Shown here: piece after piece, positions 39,540-49,421 of the stretch | How positions within the stretch are numbered: the first letter of the stretch is position 1 | How the letters are laid out: every line of letters begins with the position of its first letter | The notes under the pieces: model-generated | The model's input: only the letters and a program-made list of their open reading frames with translations | Told to the model about the DNA's origin: nothing | Databases searched by the model: none | Translations under genes and position numbers: made by a program | Origin: Luteococcus sp038433155 | GTDB taxonomy: Bacteria > Actinomycetota > Actinomycetes > Propionibacteriales > Propionibacteriaceae | Direction of reading: 5' to 3' | NCBI RefSeq assembly: GCF_038433155.1 | Contig: NZ_JBCDMW010000026.1 | Location: 34,637 to 98,636 of the forward strand | Length of the DNA: 64,000 nucleotides

Positions 39540-40334
39540 TCAGCTCCAGTGCTCGGGGTGGGTGAGGCCGATGGGCAGCCGGGTCCCGGCATTGCCCCGG
39601 GCCGCGGCCACCTGTTGCTGGGTGAGGAAGATCGCGCCGCCCAGGTCCGCGTCGGACAGGTCGGCGTCACGCAGGTCAGCCCCCAACAGATCCGTCCGGT
39701 GACACCGCGCGCCGCGCAGATCCGCGGCGATCAACAGGGCGCTGCGCAGGCCATACCGGCTGAGGTCCTTGCCACGCAGGTGTGCCCCCAGGAGCTGGGC
39801 CCGGGGCACGAAGCGCTTGGGCCTGGGCGCCGGAGCGCGATACTGCTCGCTGACCGCCGCCAGCAGCGGCCCGACCCGGCCGCGCAGCGCTGCCATGTCC
39901 ACCCTGCCCAGCCCTGCGGCATCCAGCCTGGTCAGGGCCTGCACCTCATCGGTCAACTCCCGGACCGGCGGACCCAACTCGTCGCGCGCCAGCTCCCGGG
40001 CCTCGGTGAGCAGCCGCAGCATCTCCATCAGGTGCCGCATCACCCCGAAGGCACCGAAGACCGAGGCCGCCGTCTCCGGATCCCGACGCCAGTCGGCATC
40101 ACCACCGAAGGTGAGCTGGGTCACCTGCTGCCCGGCCCCGAAGCAGTCGAAGACGGTGCAGGCCGGCCAGCCCTCGTCGCGAAGCCGGGAGTGGATCTGG
40201 CACAGATTGTCCGGCCGCAGGTGGTGACAGGGCGTCCCCGCCGGGATGTCGGCGCCGAAACCGCCCGCCCTCGAGCGGGAGAGCGCCACACAACACAACC
40301 CCACGCAGTTGGCGCAGTCTCCGACGAATTGCAT
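39540..40334 (-). CDS. Cysteine-cluster plus pentapeptide-repeat protein
   Basis: A 264-residue protein with an unusual combination. The N-terminal 65 residues hold eight Cys (7, 10, 14, 15, 36, 45, 59, 64), in the style of YkgJ zinc/iron-sulfur cluster proteins. The middle is helical. The C-terminal part (about 180-235) has pentapeptide repeats with the A(D/N)LxX pattern: LLGAHLRGKDLSRYGLRSALLIAADLRGARCHRTDLLGADLRDADLSDADLGGA, a short quadrilateral beta-helix. Proteins with this repeat can mimic DNA and protect gyrase, but eight or so repeats are too few for a clear call. GGGAGGA precedes the ATG. Confidence 0.8.
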   Translation of the reverse strand: MQFVGDCANCVGLCCVALSRSRAGGFGADIPAGTPCHHLRPDNLCQIHSRLRDEGWPACTVFDCFGAGQQVTQLTFGGDADWRRDPETAASVFGAFGVMRHLMEMLRLLTEARELARDELGPPVRELTDEVQALTRLDAAGLGRVDMAALRGRVGPLLAAVSEQYRAPAPRPKRFVPRAQLLGAHLRGKDLSRYGLRSALLIAADLRGARCHRTDLLGADLRDADLSDADLGGAIFLTQQQVAAARGNAGTRLPIGLTHPEHWS

Positions 40335-40382
40335 CGATCCTCCCGGGCGCCCACGCTACCGGTCGTCTGCTGCGGACCGTCG

Positions 40383-40568
40383 TCACCGGGTGAAGGTGAA
40401 CAGCGTGCGCCCCGGCACCAGCGGCTCGGCAACCACTCCCAGCCTTTTGTAGGAATCCCACCACGAACGGGCCACAGACTCTGCGCAAATCCTTCCCGCA
40501 TTGGAGCATTCGACGGCAATAGCGTCGTGCTGATCCTGTTTCCCGTCTCGAAGGACCACAGCGCGCAT
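40383..40568 (-). CDS. Possible small basic protein (doubtful)
   Basis: A 61-residue frame between two divergent genes: MRAVVLRDGKQDQHDAIAVE, then SWWDSYKRLGVVAEPLVPGRTLFTFTR. It reads protein-like and fills the only gap between the pentapeptide gene and the carboxylase, but it has no ribosome binding site and overlaps the carboxylase start by 2 bp. It could be a remnant. Function not assigned. Confidence 0.3.
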   Translation of the reverse strand: MRAVVLRDGKQDQHDAIAVECSNAGRICAESVARSWWDSYKRLGVVAEPLVPGRTLFTFTR

Positions 40569-43500
40569 GAGCACCAGCCCCGCGGCCCCCCCGGCCCCCA
40601 GCATCACCCGCCTTGCCATCATCAACCGGGGTGAGGCGGCGATGCGCCTGATCCACGCGGTGCGGGAGCTGAACGCGGAGCACCCCGACGGCCAGCAGAT
40701 CCAGGTGATCGCACTGCACACCAGCGGCGAGGCCAATGCCATGTTCGTCCGGGAGGCCGACACAGCGCATGACCTGGGCCCGGCCGCCGCGCGCCCCTAC
40801 CTGAACCTGGACCTGCTGGAGCAGGCCCTGAGGGAGACCGGGGCCGATGCCGCCTGGGTGGGTTGGGGCTTCGTCGCCGAGGACCCGGCCTTCGCGGATC
40901 TGTGTGACCGGCTGGGAATCACCTTCGTCGGCCCCAGCGCCGACGCGATGCGCCAGCTGGGCGACAAGATCGGCTCCAAGCTCATCGCCGAGGAGGTCGG
41001 GGTGCCCGTCGCCCCGTGGAGCCGCGGCGGTCTGGACACCCCGGAGCACGCCCTGCGCACCGCGAACGAGCTGGGCTACCCGCTGATGCTGAAGGCCACC
41101 GCCGGCGGTGGTGGCCGCGGCATCCAGAAGGTCAACGACGACGCCCAGCTGACCGACGTCTTCGAGCGCACCCGGGGTGAGGCCGAGCGGGCCTTCGGCT
41201 CCGGCGTGGTCTTCCTGGAGAGCCTGGTCACCGGCGCCCGGCACGTCGAGGTGCAGGTGATCAGCGACGGCCAGACCGCCTGGGCCCTGGGCGTGCGGGA
41301 CTGCTCGGTGCAGCGCCGCAATCAGAAGGTGATCGAGGAGTCCGCCTCTCCCCTGCTCTCCCCGGAGCGCGTCGCCGAGGTCAAGGCCAGCGCCGAACGA
41401 CTCGCGGTCCGGGTGGGCTACCGCGGCGCCTGCACCGTCGAATTCCTGTACCAGCCCGACGAGGACCTGTTCGCCTTCCTGGAGGTGAACACCCGGCTGC
41501 AGGTGGAGCACCCGATCACCGAACTGACCACCCGCACCGACCTGGTCAAGCTGCAGCTGCACGTCGCCACCGGCGGCAAGCTCACGGGTGACAAGCCCGA
41601 AGAGATTGGCCACGCCATCGAGGCCCGGCTGAATGCCGAGGACCCGGACCGCGACTTCGCCCCCGCCCCCGGCCACATCCAGCACCTGGTCCTCCCGCAG
41701 GGCCCCGGCATCCGGGTGGACACCGGCGTCGAGGCCGGGGACACCATTCCCGCCGACTTCGACTCCATGATCGCCAAGATCATCGCCTACGGCACCACCC
41801 GCCAGGAGGCGCTGGGCCGGCTGCGGCGCGCCATGGCCGACACCCAGGTGGTGATCGACGGCGGCACCACCAACAAGTCCTTCATCCTGGAACTGCTCGA
41901 CGAGCCCGCCGTGATCGACGGCACCGGCCCCGACGGTTGGGCCGACACCGGCTGGATCGACCGGACCCGGGCCGCTGGCGGCCTGCAGCGCAGCACCCAC
42001 TCCGGCGCCGCCCTGGTGGTGGCCGGGATCGAGGCCTACCTGGCCGCCGAGCAGGTGGAGCGCGCCCGCTTCCTGGACACCGCCCGACGCGGCCGCCCGC
42101 TGGCCAACCACGAACTCGGCCGCCCGGCCGAGCTCAAGCTGCGCGGCACCACCCACTCGGTCCGGGTGCTGCGGATGGGCCCGCAGCAGTTCGAAGTGCA
42201 GTTGGACGAGCAGACCGCGCCGATCGTCGCCGAGTTCACCCGGCTGGATGACTTCACCGCCCGGCTGGTGATCGGCAACAGCCACCACCGGGTGCTGCTG
42301 GGCCAGCCCGGCCCGGTGCAGACCATCGAGATCGACGGCCAGACCCACCGCGTCAGCCGCGACGAGGGCGGCGTGCTGCGCAGTCAGGCACCGGCGCTGG
42401 TGGTCGCCACCCCCGTCCAGGAGGGCGACGAGGTGGCCGCCGGCGAGCGGGTGCTGGTGCTGGAGTCCATGAAGATGGAGACCATCATCACCGCGCCCTT
42501 CGCCGCCCGGGTCAAGGAGATCGCCGTCCGCGCGGGCACCCAGGTGGAGACCGGCGCCCCGCTGGCCCGGCTGGAGCCCCTCGCCGACGACGCCGCCCCC
42601 ACAGAGCAAGCCGCCGGCGCGGCGCTGGACCTGCCCGCCGACGCCACCACCGTCGCCGACCAGGAGACCGCCCGGACCGCGCTGCGGCAGGCGGTGCTTG
42701 GCTTCGACACCGATCCGGACCAGCCCGACGGCGCCTGGCGACGCTACCTGGCCCTGCGCACCGACTCCCCCGAGACACTCCAGGAGGAAGCCGCGCTGCT
42801 GCAGGTCTTCTGCGACGTCGCGGAGCTGCACCGCAACCAGCCCGACCGCACCCACGCCGCCGACCTGGCGGAGCAGGACACCCGGGTGCACACCACCCGG
42901 GAGTTCTTCCAGCGCTACCTGCACAGCCTGGACGTGGAGCGCGAGCAGCTGCCCGAAGCCTTCGCCCGGCGGCTGACCACAGTGCTGGCCCACTACGGCG
43001 TCGACTCCCTGGACCACAGCGAGGAGCTGGAGCAGGCCGTCTTCCGGCTCTTCCTGCTCCAGCAGCGCTGGACCCCGGCGCTGCAGGTGGTCACCGGCAT
43101 CCTGCAGCAGTGGGACGAGCACGACCGGCCGCGCGAGGCGGGGCAACAGATCCGCGCCGTGCTGGACCGGTTGGTGCTGGCCACCCAGCGTCGCTTCCCC
43201 CGGATCGGTGACCTGGCCCGCGGCCTGCGTTACCGCTGGTTCGACAAGCCCGCGCTGGACGCCCAGCAGGCCACCGCCCTGGCCCAGGTGCCGGAGCTGC
43301 TGGGTCATCTGCAGGCCCTGCCCGAGGGCCCGACCCGGCAGGCCGTCGCCGAGGAACTGGTGGCCGCCCCGGACCGGCTGGTCGGTTTCCTGGGCGTCGA
43401 CCCGGACAGCCGCGCCACCGCCGAGGAGCCGCTGCTGGGCATCCTGGCCCAGCGCCACTACCGCGGCCACCAGTTGGCCAACCTGAAGGTCGCCGAGGTG

Positions 43501-46086
43501 GCGGGCCGGGGCGTGGTGACCGCCGACTACGTGATCGACGAGCAGCCCACCCGGCTGGTCTCGGCCATCGGCAGCTACGACGAGTTGACCGCCGGCTCCG
43601 CGCTGGAGCAGGTCCTGGCGGATCTGGTGGCCCAGCGCGAGCCCGGACAGAACGCCGTCGTGGACCTCTACCTGACCGCCGACCAGGCGCCGTCGGGCGA
43701 GGAGCTGGCCGCCGAGGTGCTCCAGCGCGCCAGCCGGCTGGGCTTCATCCCCGAACTGCGTCGCATGGTGGTCAGCGTCCTGCCGCTGCACCAGGGAACG
43801 GTGGAGTACTTCACCCTGCGGCGGGGCGCCGACGGCCTGGTCGAGCAGCGGATCCAGCGCGGCCACCACCCGATGGTCGGCCGGCAGCTGAACCTGGGGC
43901 GGTTGGAGAACTTCGGTCTGGAGCGGCTGGACGCCCCCGGCACCACCGTGCTGCTCAAGGCCACCGCCAGGAACAATGCCGACGACGTCCGGCTGGTGGC
44001 GCTGGGCCAGGTCCGGCGGCTGAGCATCCTGCGCGACGAGCAGGGCAGGGTCACCGGCATGCCCCATCTGGAGCGCGCCCTGATCAATGCCACCGACGCC
44101 ATCCGTCGCGCCCGGGCCGGGGCCCGCAAGGGTGAGCTGGACCACAACCACGTCTGGATCCACATCTGGGGCGAACACGACGTGGACCTGCGCAACCTCG
44201 GCCAGCTGGAGCGCACGCTGGCGCCGCTGACCGCCGACGCCGGTATCACCGAGGTCCGGATCCAGGCCACCGTCACCCGGGCTCCGGGCACGGATCCCGT
44301 ACCGACGGTGGTCCGGTTCAGCCACCAACCCGGCTTCGGTGTCCGCTTCCAGATCCAGGACCCCACCACCGAGCCGCTGGCCCCGGTCAGCGGCTACGAC
44401 GAGAAGGTGCTGCGCGCCCGTCGTCGCGGCCTGGTCTACCCCTACGAGTTGTTCGGCCTGGTGGCCAGCTCCCGCGGGAAGGCCGTCGAGCTGGACCTGG
44501 ATCAGGCCGGCGCGCTGGTGCCGGCCAACCGGGAGCCGGGGCTGAACACCGCCGGCATCATCGTGGCCGACGTGTCCACCCCCACCCCGATCCACCCCGA
44601 AGGTGTGCGGCGCATCGTGCTGTTCGGTGACCCGCTGAAGTCGTTGGGTTCCATCGGCCGGGCGGAGGCGGACCGGATCGTCGCCGCGATCGACCTGGCG
44701 CAGGAACTGCGGCTGCCGGTGGACTGGTTCACCCTCTCCTCGGGCGCCCGGATCTCGATGGAGTCCGGCACGGAGAACATGGACGCCGTCGCGCACGCCC
44801 TACGCCGGATCGTGAACTTCACCCAGGACGGCGGGGAGATCAACGTGATCGTCGCCGGGATCAATGTCGGCGCCCAGCCCTACTGGAATGCCGAGGCCAC
44901 CATGCTGATGCACACCAAGGGCATCCTGGTGATGACCCCCGACTCGGCGATGGTGCTCACCGGCAAGCAGTCGCTGGACTTCTCCGGCGGCGTCTCCGCC
45001 GAGGACAACTTCGGCATCGGCGGCTATGACCGGATCATGGGGCCCAATGGCCAGGCGCAGTACTGGGCCAGCGACCTCGCCGAGGCGCAACAGGTGCTGA
45101 TGCGGCACTACGAGCACAGCTACATCGCCCCCGGTGAGACCGGCCCGCGGCCCATTCCCACCACCGACGACGACGCCCGCGACGTCGGTCTGAGCGCGCA
45201 CTCCTGTGAGGGCAGCGAGTTCGCCACCGTCGCGGAGATCTTCAGCGCCGACAAGAATCCGGAGCGCAAGAAGCCCTTCGACATCCGCACGGTGATGCGG
45301 GCCGTCGCCGATGCCGACCACGAGCCGCTGGAACGCTGGGCCGGGATGGCCAGTGCCGACACCTCGGTGGTGTACGACACGACGATGGGTGGAATGCCGA
45401 TCGCCCTGATCGGGATCGAGTCCAAGCCCACCAGCCGGGCCGGCTACCTGCCCGCCGACGGCCCGGACACCTTCACCGCCGGCACCCTGTTCCCACAGTC
45501 CTCGCGCAAGACCGCGCGGGCCATCAACGCCGCCTCCGGCAACCGGCCGCTGGTGGTGCTGGCCAACCTGTCCGGCTTCGACGGCTCCCCGGAGTCCATG
45601 CGCAGCCTGCAGCTGGAGTACGGCGCCGAGATCGGGCGGGCCATGGTCAACTTCGACGGGCCGATCGTGTTCGTGGTGATCAGCCGCTACCACGGCGGCG
45701 CCTTCGTGGTCTTCTCCAAGGCGCTGAACGACGACATGACGGTGCTGGCGCTGGAGGGCTCCTATGCCTCGGTGATCGGCGGCGCCCCGGCCGCGGCGGT
45801 GGTCTTTGCCCGCGACGTCGCCAAGCGGGTGGAGGCCGACGCCCGCCTGGTGGACCTGAAGGCCCGGATCCAACAGGCCGACGAGGCCGGCAAGGTGCCG
45901 CTGCAGGCCGAGCTGGCCGAACTGCGGGAGACCGTGCGGGCCGAGATGATCTCCACCGTCGCCGGGGAGTTCGACGCCGTGCACAATGTGCACCGAGCGG
46001 TGGAGGTGGGTTCCATTGACGAGGTGGTCAGCGTCGCCACCCTGCGTCCCAGGATCATCGAGATCCTGCGCAGCAAGAAGAAGTAG
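40567..46086 (+). CDS. Single-chain multidomain acyl-CoA (acetyl/propionyl-CoA) carboxylase
   Basis: Biotin-dependent carboxylase of 1839 residues carrying all catalytic parts. The biotin carboxylase domain is at 15-450 (ATP-grasp GGGGRGIQKV near 180, EVNTRLQVEHPITE near 310). The biotin carrier domain (about 610-665) has ESMKMET with the biotinylated Lys636. A long central region follows (about 680-1200), and a carboxyltransferase occupies about 1220-1820 (GLNTAGIIVADVSTPTPIHPEGVRRIVLFGDP, SSGARISMESGTE, LSGFDGSPESM). This BC-BCCP-central-CT order is like eukaryotic ACC rather than the split AccA3/AccD of most actinobacteria. It makes malonyl-, methylmalonyl- or longer acyl-malonyl-CoA. The ATG at 40567 has GAAGGA about 12-17 nt upstream. 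Confidence 0.93.
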   Translation: MSTSPAAPPAPSITRLAIINRGEAAMRLIHAVRELNAEHPDGQQIQVIALHTSGEANAMFVREADTAHDLGPAAARPYLNLDLLEQALRETGADAAWVGWGFVAEDPAFADLCDRLGITFVGPSADAMRQLGDKIGSKLIAEEVGVPVAPWSRGGLDTPEHALRTANELGYPLMLKATAGGGGRGIQKVNDDAQLTDVFERTRGEAERAFGSGVVFLESLVTGARHVEVQVISDGQTAWALGVRDCSVQRRNQKVIEESASPLLSPERVAEVKASAERLAVRVGYRGACTVEFLYQPDEDLFAFLEVNTRLQVEHPITELTTRTDLVKLQLHVATGGKLTGDKPEEIGHAIEARLNAEDPDRDFAPAPGHIQHLVLPQGPGIRVDTGVEAGDTIPADFDSMIAKIIAYGTTRQEALGRLRRAMADTQVVIDGGTTNKSFILELLDEPAVIDGTGPDGWADTGWIDRTRAAGGLQRSTHSGAALVVAGIEAYLAAEQVERARFLDTARRGRPLANHELGRPAELKLRGTTHSVRVLRMGPQQFEVQLDEQTAPIVAEFTRLDDFTARLVIGNSHHRVLLGQPGPVQTIEIDGQTHRVSRDEGGVLRSQAPALVVATPVQEGDEVAAGERVLVLESMKMETIITAPFAARVKEIAVRAGTQVETGAPLARLEPLADDAAPTEQAAGAALDLPADATTVADQETARTALRQAVLGFDTDPDQPDGAWRRYLALRTDSPETLQEEAALLQVFCDVAELHRNQPDRTHAADLAEQDTRVHTTREFFQRYLHSLDVEREQLPEAFARRLTTVLAHYGVDSLDHSEELEQAVFRLFLLQQRWTPALQVVTGILQQWDEHDRPREAGQQIRAVLDRLVLATQRRFPRIGDLARGLRYRWFDKPALDAQQATALAQVPELLGHLQALPEGPTRQAVAEELVAAPDRLVGFLGVDPDSRATAEEPLLGILAQRHYRGHQLANLKVAEVAGRGVVTADYVIDEQPTRLVSAIGSYDELTAGSALEQVLADLVAQREPGQNAVVDLYLTADQAPSGEELAAEVLQRASRLGFIPELRRMVVSVLPLHQGTVEYFTLRRGADGLVEQRIQRGHHPMVGRQLNLGRLENFGLERLDAPGTTVLLKATARNNADDVRLVALGQVRRLSILRDEQGRVTGMPHLERALINATDAIRRARAGARKGELDHNHVWIHIWGEHDVDLRNLGQLERTLAPLTADAGITEVRIQATVTRAPGTDPVPTVVRFSHQPGFGVRFQIQDPTTEPLAPVSGYDEKVLRARRRGLVYPYELFGLVASSRGKAVELDLDQAGALVPANREPGLNTAGIIVADVSTPTPIHPEGVRRIVLFGDPLKSLGSIGRAEADRIVAAIDLAQELRLPVDWFTLSSGARISMESGTENMDAVAHALRRIVNFTQDGGEINVIVAGINVGAQPYWNAEATMLMHTKGILVMTPDSAMVLTGKQSLDFSGGVSAEDNFGIGGYDRIMGPNGQAQYWASDLAEAQQVLMRHYEHSYIAPGETGPRPIPTTDDDARDVGLSAHSCEGSEFATVAEIFSADKNPERKKPFDIRTVMRAVADADHEPLERWAGMASADTSVVYDTTMGGMPIALIGIESKPTSRAGYLPADGPDTFTAGTLFPQSSRKTARAINAASGNRPLVVLANLSGFDGSPESMRSLQLEYGAEIGRAMVNFDGPIVFVVISRYHGGAFVVFSKALNDDMTVLALEGSYASVIGGAPAAAVVFARDVAKRVEADARLVDLKARIQQADEAGKVPLQAELAELRETVRAEMISTVAGEFDAVHNVHRAVEVGSIDEVVSVATLRPRIIEILRSKKK

Positions 46087-46089
46087 CTG

Positions 46090-47136
46090 CTACTCCGCGG
46101 CCATGTGCGCTCGGATCGCCATGGCCGCGGAGCCCCGGGCCCATTCGGCAAAGTCCAGTGGCTCCACCCGGAGCTGTTCGGGCTCCAGCTGGGTGTAGCG
46201 GGAGATCCCGGCGAGAAGCGCCCGGGTCACCGGCGCCCGCTCCGCCCCGGAAAGGAGCTCCAGGCCCTCACCGGAGAGCAGCACCCGTGCCGGCGCGCTG
46301 ACCAAGCAGAGCTGGCCGATCAGCTCCCCCATCGCGCCGGCGACGTCGGCCAGCACCACAGCCAACGGTTCGTCGGCCAACCGGGCCTGAATGGCCGCGG
46401 TCTCCACCACCTGGTGCAGCCGACGGCCGTCGTGCAGCACCAGGCCGCCGATCATCCCCGCCCGGCCGCGGTGGCCGCGCACCAGTTCATCCTCGCAGAC
46501 CAGGCCGGCCCCCACACCGGCTCCCAGGGTCACCACCAGGAAGTCGCGCACCCCGCGGCCGAAGCCGAACCAGTGCTCGGCCAGTGCCAGTGCGGTGACG
46601 TCGTTCTCCACCACACAGGGCAGCCCGGTGCGCCGCCGCACCAGCTCCGCCAGCCGCACGTCCGGCCAGCCCATGAAACCGGCCTCGCACACCAACCCGG
46701 CGTCCCGGACGCTGGCGCCCAGGCTGATGCCGATCCCGTCCGGGCGCCGCCTCACCTGGTCCACGACGGTTGCGACGGCTTCGACCGCGTTCGCGGGATC
46801 ACCGAAGTCGGAATCGGCCACCCGGCTCTCCAGCACCGTCCCCTTGAGGTCGGTGAGCACGACGAACATCCGCCCGGGCACGAACTTCACGCCCAGAAAG
46901 TGCCCTCGGGTGGAGTCGACGTCCAGCGGCACCGACGGGCGGCCGGTGGTGACCGGCCCCACCGGTTCGCCCTCCACCAGTAGTCCGCGGGCCACCAGGG
47001 GCTTGGCCAGCCGGGTCAGGCTGGGCGCCGACAGCCCCAGCCGGCCGCGGAGTTCCGCCCGGGAGATCGGGCCCTGGCGCAGCACCGCCAGCGCCAGCCG
47101 TCGCGAGGTTGCGTCCAGGCCGGAGAAGTCGTCCAC
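46090..47136 (-). CDS. ROK family transcriptional regulator
   Basis: Sugar-responsive repressor of 348 residues. The N-terminal winged HTH is ALAVLRQGPISRAELRGRLGLSAPSLTRLAKPLVARGLLVEG. A ROK ATPase-like body follows: GHFLGVKFVPGRMFVVLTDL, FGFGRGVRDFLVVTLGAGVGAGLVCEDELVRG, and GRAGMIGGLVL, which stands where zinc-binding Cys residues and ExGH occur in sugar kinases. The typical His and Cys zinc ligands are absent, so it is a regulator rather than a kinase. It lies 6 bp downstream of the alpha-galactosidase gene and probably controls it through the operator at 49338-49354. Confidence 0.85.
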   Translation of the reverse strand: MDDFSGLDATSRRLALAVLRQGPISRAELRGRLGLSAPSLTRLAKPLVARGLLVEGEPVGPVTTGRPSVPLDVDSTRGHFLGVKFVPGRMFVVLTDLKGTVLESRVADSDFGDPANAVEAVATVVDQVRRRPDGIGISLGASVRDAGLVCEAGFMGWPDVRLAELVRRRTGLPCVVENDVTALALAEHWFGFGRGVRDFLVVTLGAGVGAGLVCEDELVRGHRGRAGMIGGLVLHDGRRLHQVVETAAIQARLADEPLAVVLADVAGAMGELIGQLCLVSAPARVLLSGEGLELLSGAERAPVTRALLAGISRYTQLEPEQLRVEPLDFAEWARGSAAMAIRAHMAAE

Positions 47137-47142
47137 GCCCGC

Positions 47143-49290
47143 TCACCCCACCCGCTCGGCCACCAGGATCCGTGTGCGCTCCGGGTGCACGACGGGTGCC
47201 CGCAGCCCCGCGGTGGCCAGCATCCGGCCGGTCATCTCCACCGGCTCGGCATGCATCCCGGGGCCCTCGGTGACCGTCAGGTCCAGGTGCTCCACTCGGT
47301 AGGTGGCGTCGGGATCCAGGCCGGGCAGCCTGATGGCCCCCAGGCTCCACGTCGACGTGGTGACCAGCGAGGTCCACGCGAAGATGGCCGCATCCTCACC
47401 AACGACGCCGTGCAGGAACACGTCGCCGTCGCCGGACTGCGGTACGTCGACGCGCACCAGCGTGCCGGCATTCAGCAGCCCGCGGTGCTGCTTGTACCAG
47501 CCGATCCACTCCCCCAGCTTCGCCAGTTCCTCGTCGGTGGCCTTCGCCAGGTCCCACTCCACACCCAGGTGCCCGAAGACGGCCGTCGCGGCGCGGTAGT
47601 TGACGTCGTGATGGCGGGCGGTGGTGTGCGAGGCGCCCGAGGCGATGTGGGATCCCAGCATCTCCGGCGGCAGCAGCTGGGCGGTCCAGCGCATCATCTG
47701 CTGCCGGTCGGTCGGGTCGATGTTGTCACTGACCCAGACCCGGTCACAGTGCTGCATCACCTCAAGGTCGATCCGGGCGCCGCCGGAGCTGCAGGACTCG
47801 ATCTCCAGGCCGGGGTGGGCCGCCTTCAGCTCGTCGACCAGCCGATAGAAGGCCAGGGTCTGCTCGTGGACGCCGGGACGGCCGTCGGGCGAGGTGCCGG
47901 CATCCAGCAGGTCCCGGTTGTGGTCCCACTTGATGTAACTGAGGTCGTACTCGTCGAGCAGGGCCATCATCTGGTCTCGGACGTGGGCATAGGCCTCCGG
48001 GATGCCCAGGTTGAGCACCCACTGGTGGCGGGCCTCCAGCAGGGTGCGGCCGGGCACCTGCATCACCCAGTCGGGGTGCGCGCGGGCCAGGTCCGAGTCC
48101 GGGTTCACCATCTCCGGCTCGAACCACAGGCCGAACTGCATGCCCAGGCCGGTCACCTCGTCCACCAACGGGTGCAGGCCATCGGGCCAGACGTCGGAGC
48201 TGACCACCCAGTCACCCAGGCCGGAGTGGTCGTCGCGGCGGGAGCCGAACCAACCGTCGTCCAGCACATAGCGCTCGATCCCGAGCGTGGCGGCGCGGTG
48301 CGCGAGGTCCTTGAGCCGGTCGGCGTCGTGGTCGAAGTAGACGGCCTCCCAGACATTCAGGGTCACCGGGCGCTGCGGGTCGACGGGGTGCGCGGCCCGG
48401 ATGAAGTCGTGGTGGCGATGCGCGATCTGGTCCAGGCCCACGCCGTGGGTGAAGTGGATCCAGGGGCTGGCGTAACCCTCGCCGTTGGCCAGCACCACCT
48501 CGCCGGGTAGCAGCAGCTCACCTCCGCCGATCACCTGGTCACCAATCAGGCTCTTCTCCGCGTAGTGCACGTGGTTGCCGCTCCAGCCGGTGTGCACGGC
48601 CCAGACATCGCCGTGCTGGAAGCCGAAACCGGGCTCCCCCAGGTGCAGCACGAAGGCGGAGTCGGCGCCGGTGCGGCCATGCCGCCCCTCCCGCCAGTGG
48701 GTGCCCACCGGCAGCGACGTCCGCTGCGGCACCCGCTCCTTGCCCCAGCGCCCGGCGAAGTCCAGGATTTCGGTGGCACGCGCCGGCACCGGCATGGCAA
48801 TCAGCAGCTCGTCCAGCTGGTAGCCATCCTCACCGGTGTTGGTCACCTCGGCCCGCGCCCGAACCAGGCCCGACGGCGTGAGTTCCAGCACCAGATCCAG
48901 CGCCAGGCCACCGTCCGGATCGGCGGCATGCCACACGATGGTGCCCGCGCCCGCGCTGATGAAGCCGGCCACCGGGGCACCGTCCAGCTCGATGCCCTCC
49001 ACCACGAAGCGGGGGGCCCACGCCTTGCCATGGCGGGAGCCGCTGAGACCCGGGTGGCCGTACCAGCCGCGCCACTGCTCGGGCAGCAACGCCAGCGCGA
49101 AACCCTGGTCCGGCTGGCCGTTGTGCATGCGCACCGGAGCCTGTGCGGCAACCAGGCTGGTGAACCGCCCCTGGTCCAGTGAGCCGAGGCTGGCCCCCCA
49201 GTGCACCACCCGGGGCAGGGCCCCAGCCGGTGAGTCCAGGACGACGGTGGTTCCCGCCGCCTCCAGGATGATCTGGGCCTGTGCGCTCAT
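47143..49290 (-). CDS. Alpha-galactosidase, glycoside hydrolase family 36
   Basis: Retaining exo-glycosidase of 715 residues that removes alpha-linked galactose from melibiose, raffinose and similar sugars. The GH36 N-terminal beta-sandwich is followed by a TIM barrel with LNVWEAVYFDHD, YVLDDGWFGSRRDDHSGLGDW and WFEPEMV; the nucleophile is Asp456 in SYIKWDHNRD and the acid/base is Asp522 in VWVSDNIDP. SCSSGGARIDLE between them is conserved. There is no signal peptide, so it is cytosolic and a transporter must bring the sugar in; none is in the window. ATG 49290 with GGAGGATT upstream. Co-transcribed with the ROK gene. Confidence 0.93.
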   Translation of the reverse strand: MSAQAQIILEAAGTTVVLDSPAGALPRVVHWGASLGSLDQGRFTSLVAAQAPVRMHNGQPDQGFALALLPEQWRGWYGHPGLSGSRHGKAWAPRFVVEGIELDGAPVAGFISAGAGTIVWHAADPDGGLALDLVLELTPSGLVRARAEVTNTGEDGYQLDELLIAMPVPARATEILDFAGRWGKERVPQRTSLPVGTHWREGRHGRTGADSAFVLHLGEPGFGFQHGDVWAVHTGWSGNHVHYAEKSLIGDQVIGGGELLLPGEVVLANGEGYASPWIHFTHGVGLDQIAHRHHDFIRAAHPVDPQRPVTLNVWEAVYFDHDADRLKDLAHRAATLGIERYVLDDGWFGSRRDDHSGLGDWVVSSDVWPDGLHPLVDEVTGLGMQFGLWFEPEMVNPDSDLARAHPDWVMQVPGRTLLEARHQWVLNLGIPEAYAHVRDQMMALLDEYDLSYIKWDHNRDLLDAGTSPDGRPGVHEQTLAFYRLVDELKAAHPGLEIESCSSGGARIDLEVMQHCDRVWVSDNIDPTDRQQMMRWTAQLLPPEMLGSHIASGASHTTARHHDVNYRAATAVFGHLGVEWDLAKATDEELAKLGEWIGWYKQHRGLLNAGTLVRVDVPQSGDGDVFLHGVVGEDAAIFAWTSLVTTSTWSLGAIRLPGLDPDATYRVEHLDLTVTEGPGMHAEPVEMTGRMLATAGLRAPVVHPERTRILVAERVG

Positions 49291-49337
49291 GGCAATCCTC
49301 CAGTGGGGGGCATGACACGGAACATGGTGATGTTCGT

Positions 49338-49354
49338 GTTGTTTTGAAACTAAC
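49338..49354. promoter_or_regulatory. Candidate ROK operator
   Basis: GTTGTTTTGAAACTAAC is a 17-bp imperfect palindrome (7 of 8 outer/inner pairs except two positions), 48 bp upstream of the alpha-galactosidase start. AT-rich GTT-TTT-AAA-AAC dyads are typical of ROK repressor sites. Confidence 0.5.
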
Positions 49355-49421
49355 TCCATCCTAGGCACTGCGAGGCCAGAACTCCACCCCCACTGACACC
49401 AGTCCTTGCCACCATGAGGAC

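Noticed and set aside
40099..44796. Very long open frame on the minus strand opposite the carboxylase
   Set aside because: It is antisense to a clearly conserved enzyme, is rich in Gly/Gln/His/Val in a GC-driven pattern, and runs through the unrelated pentapeptide gene.
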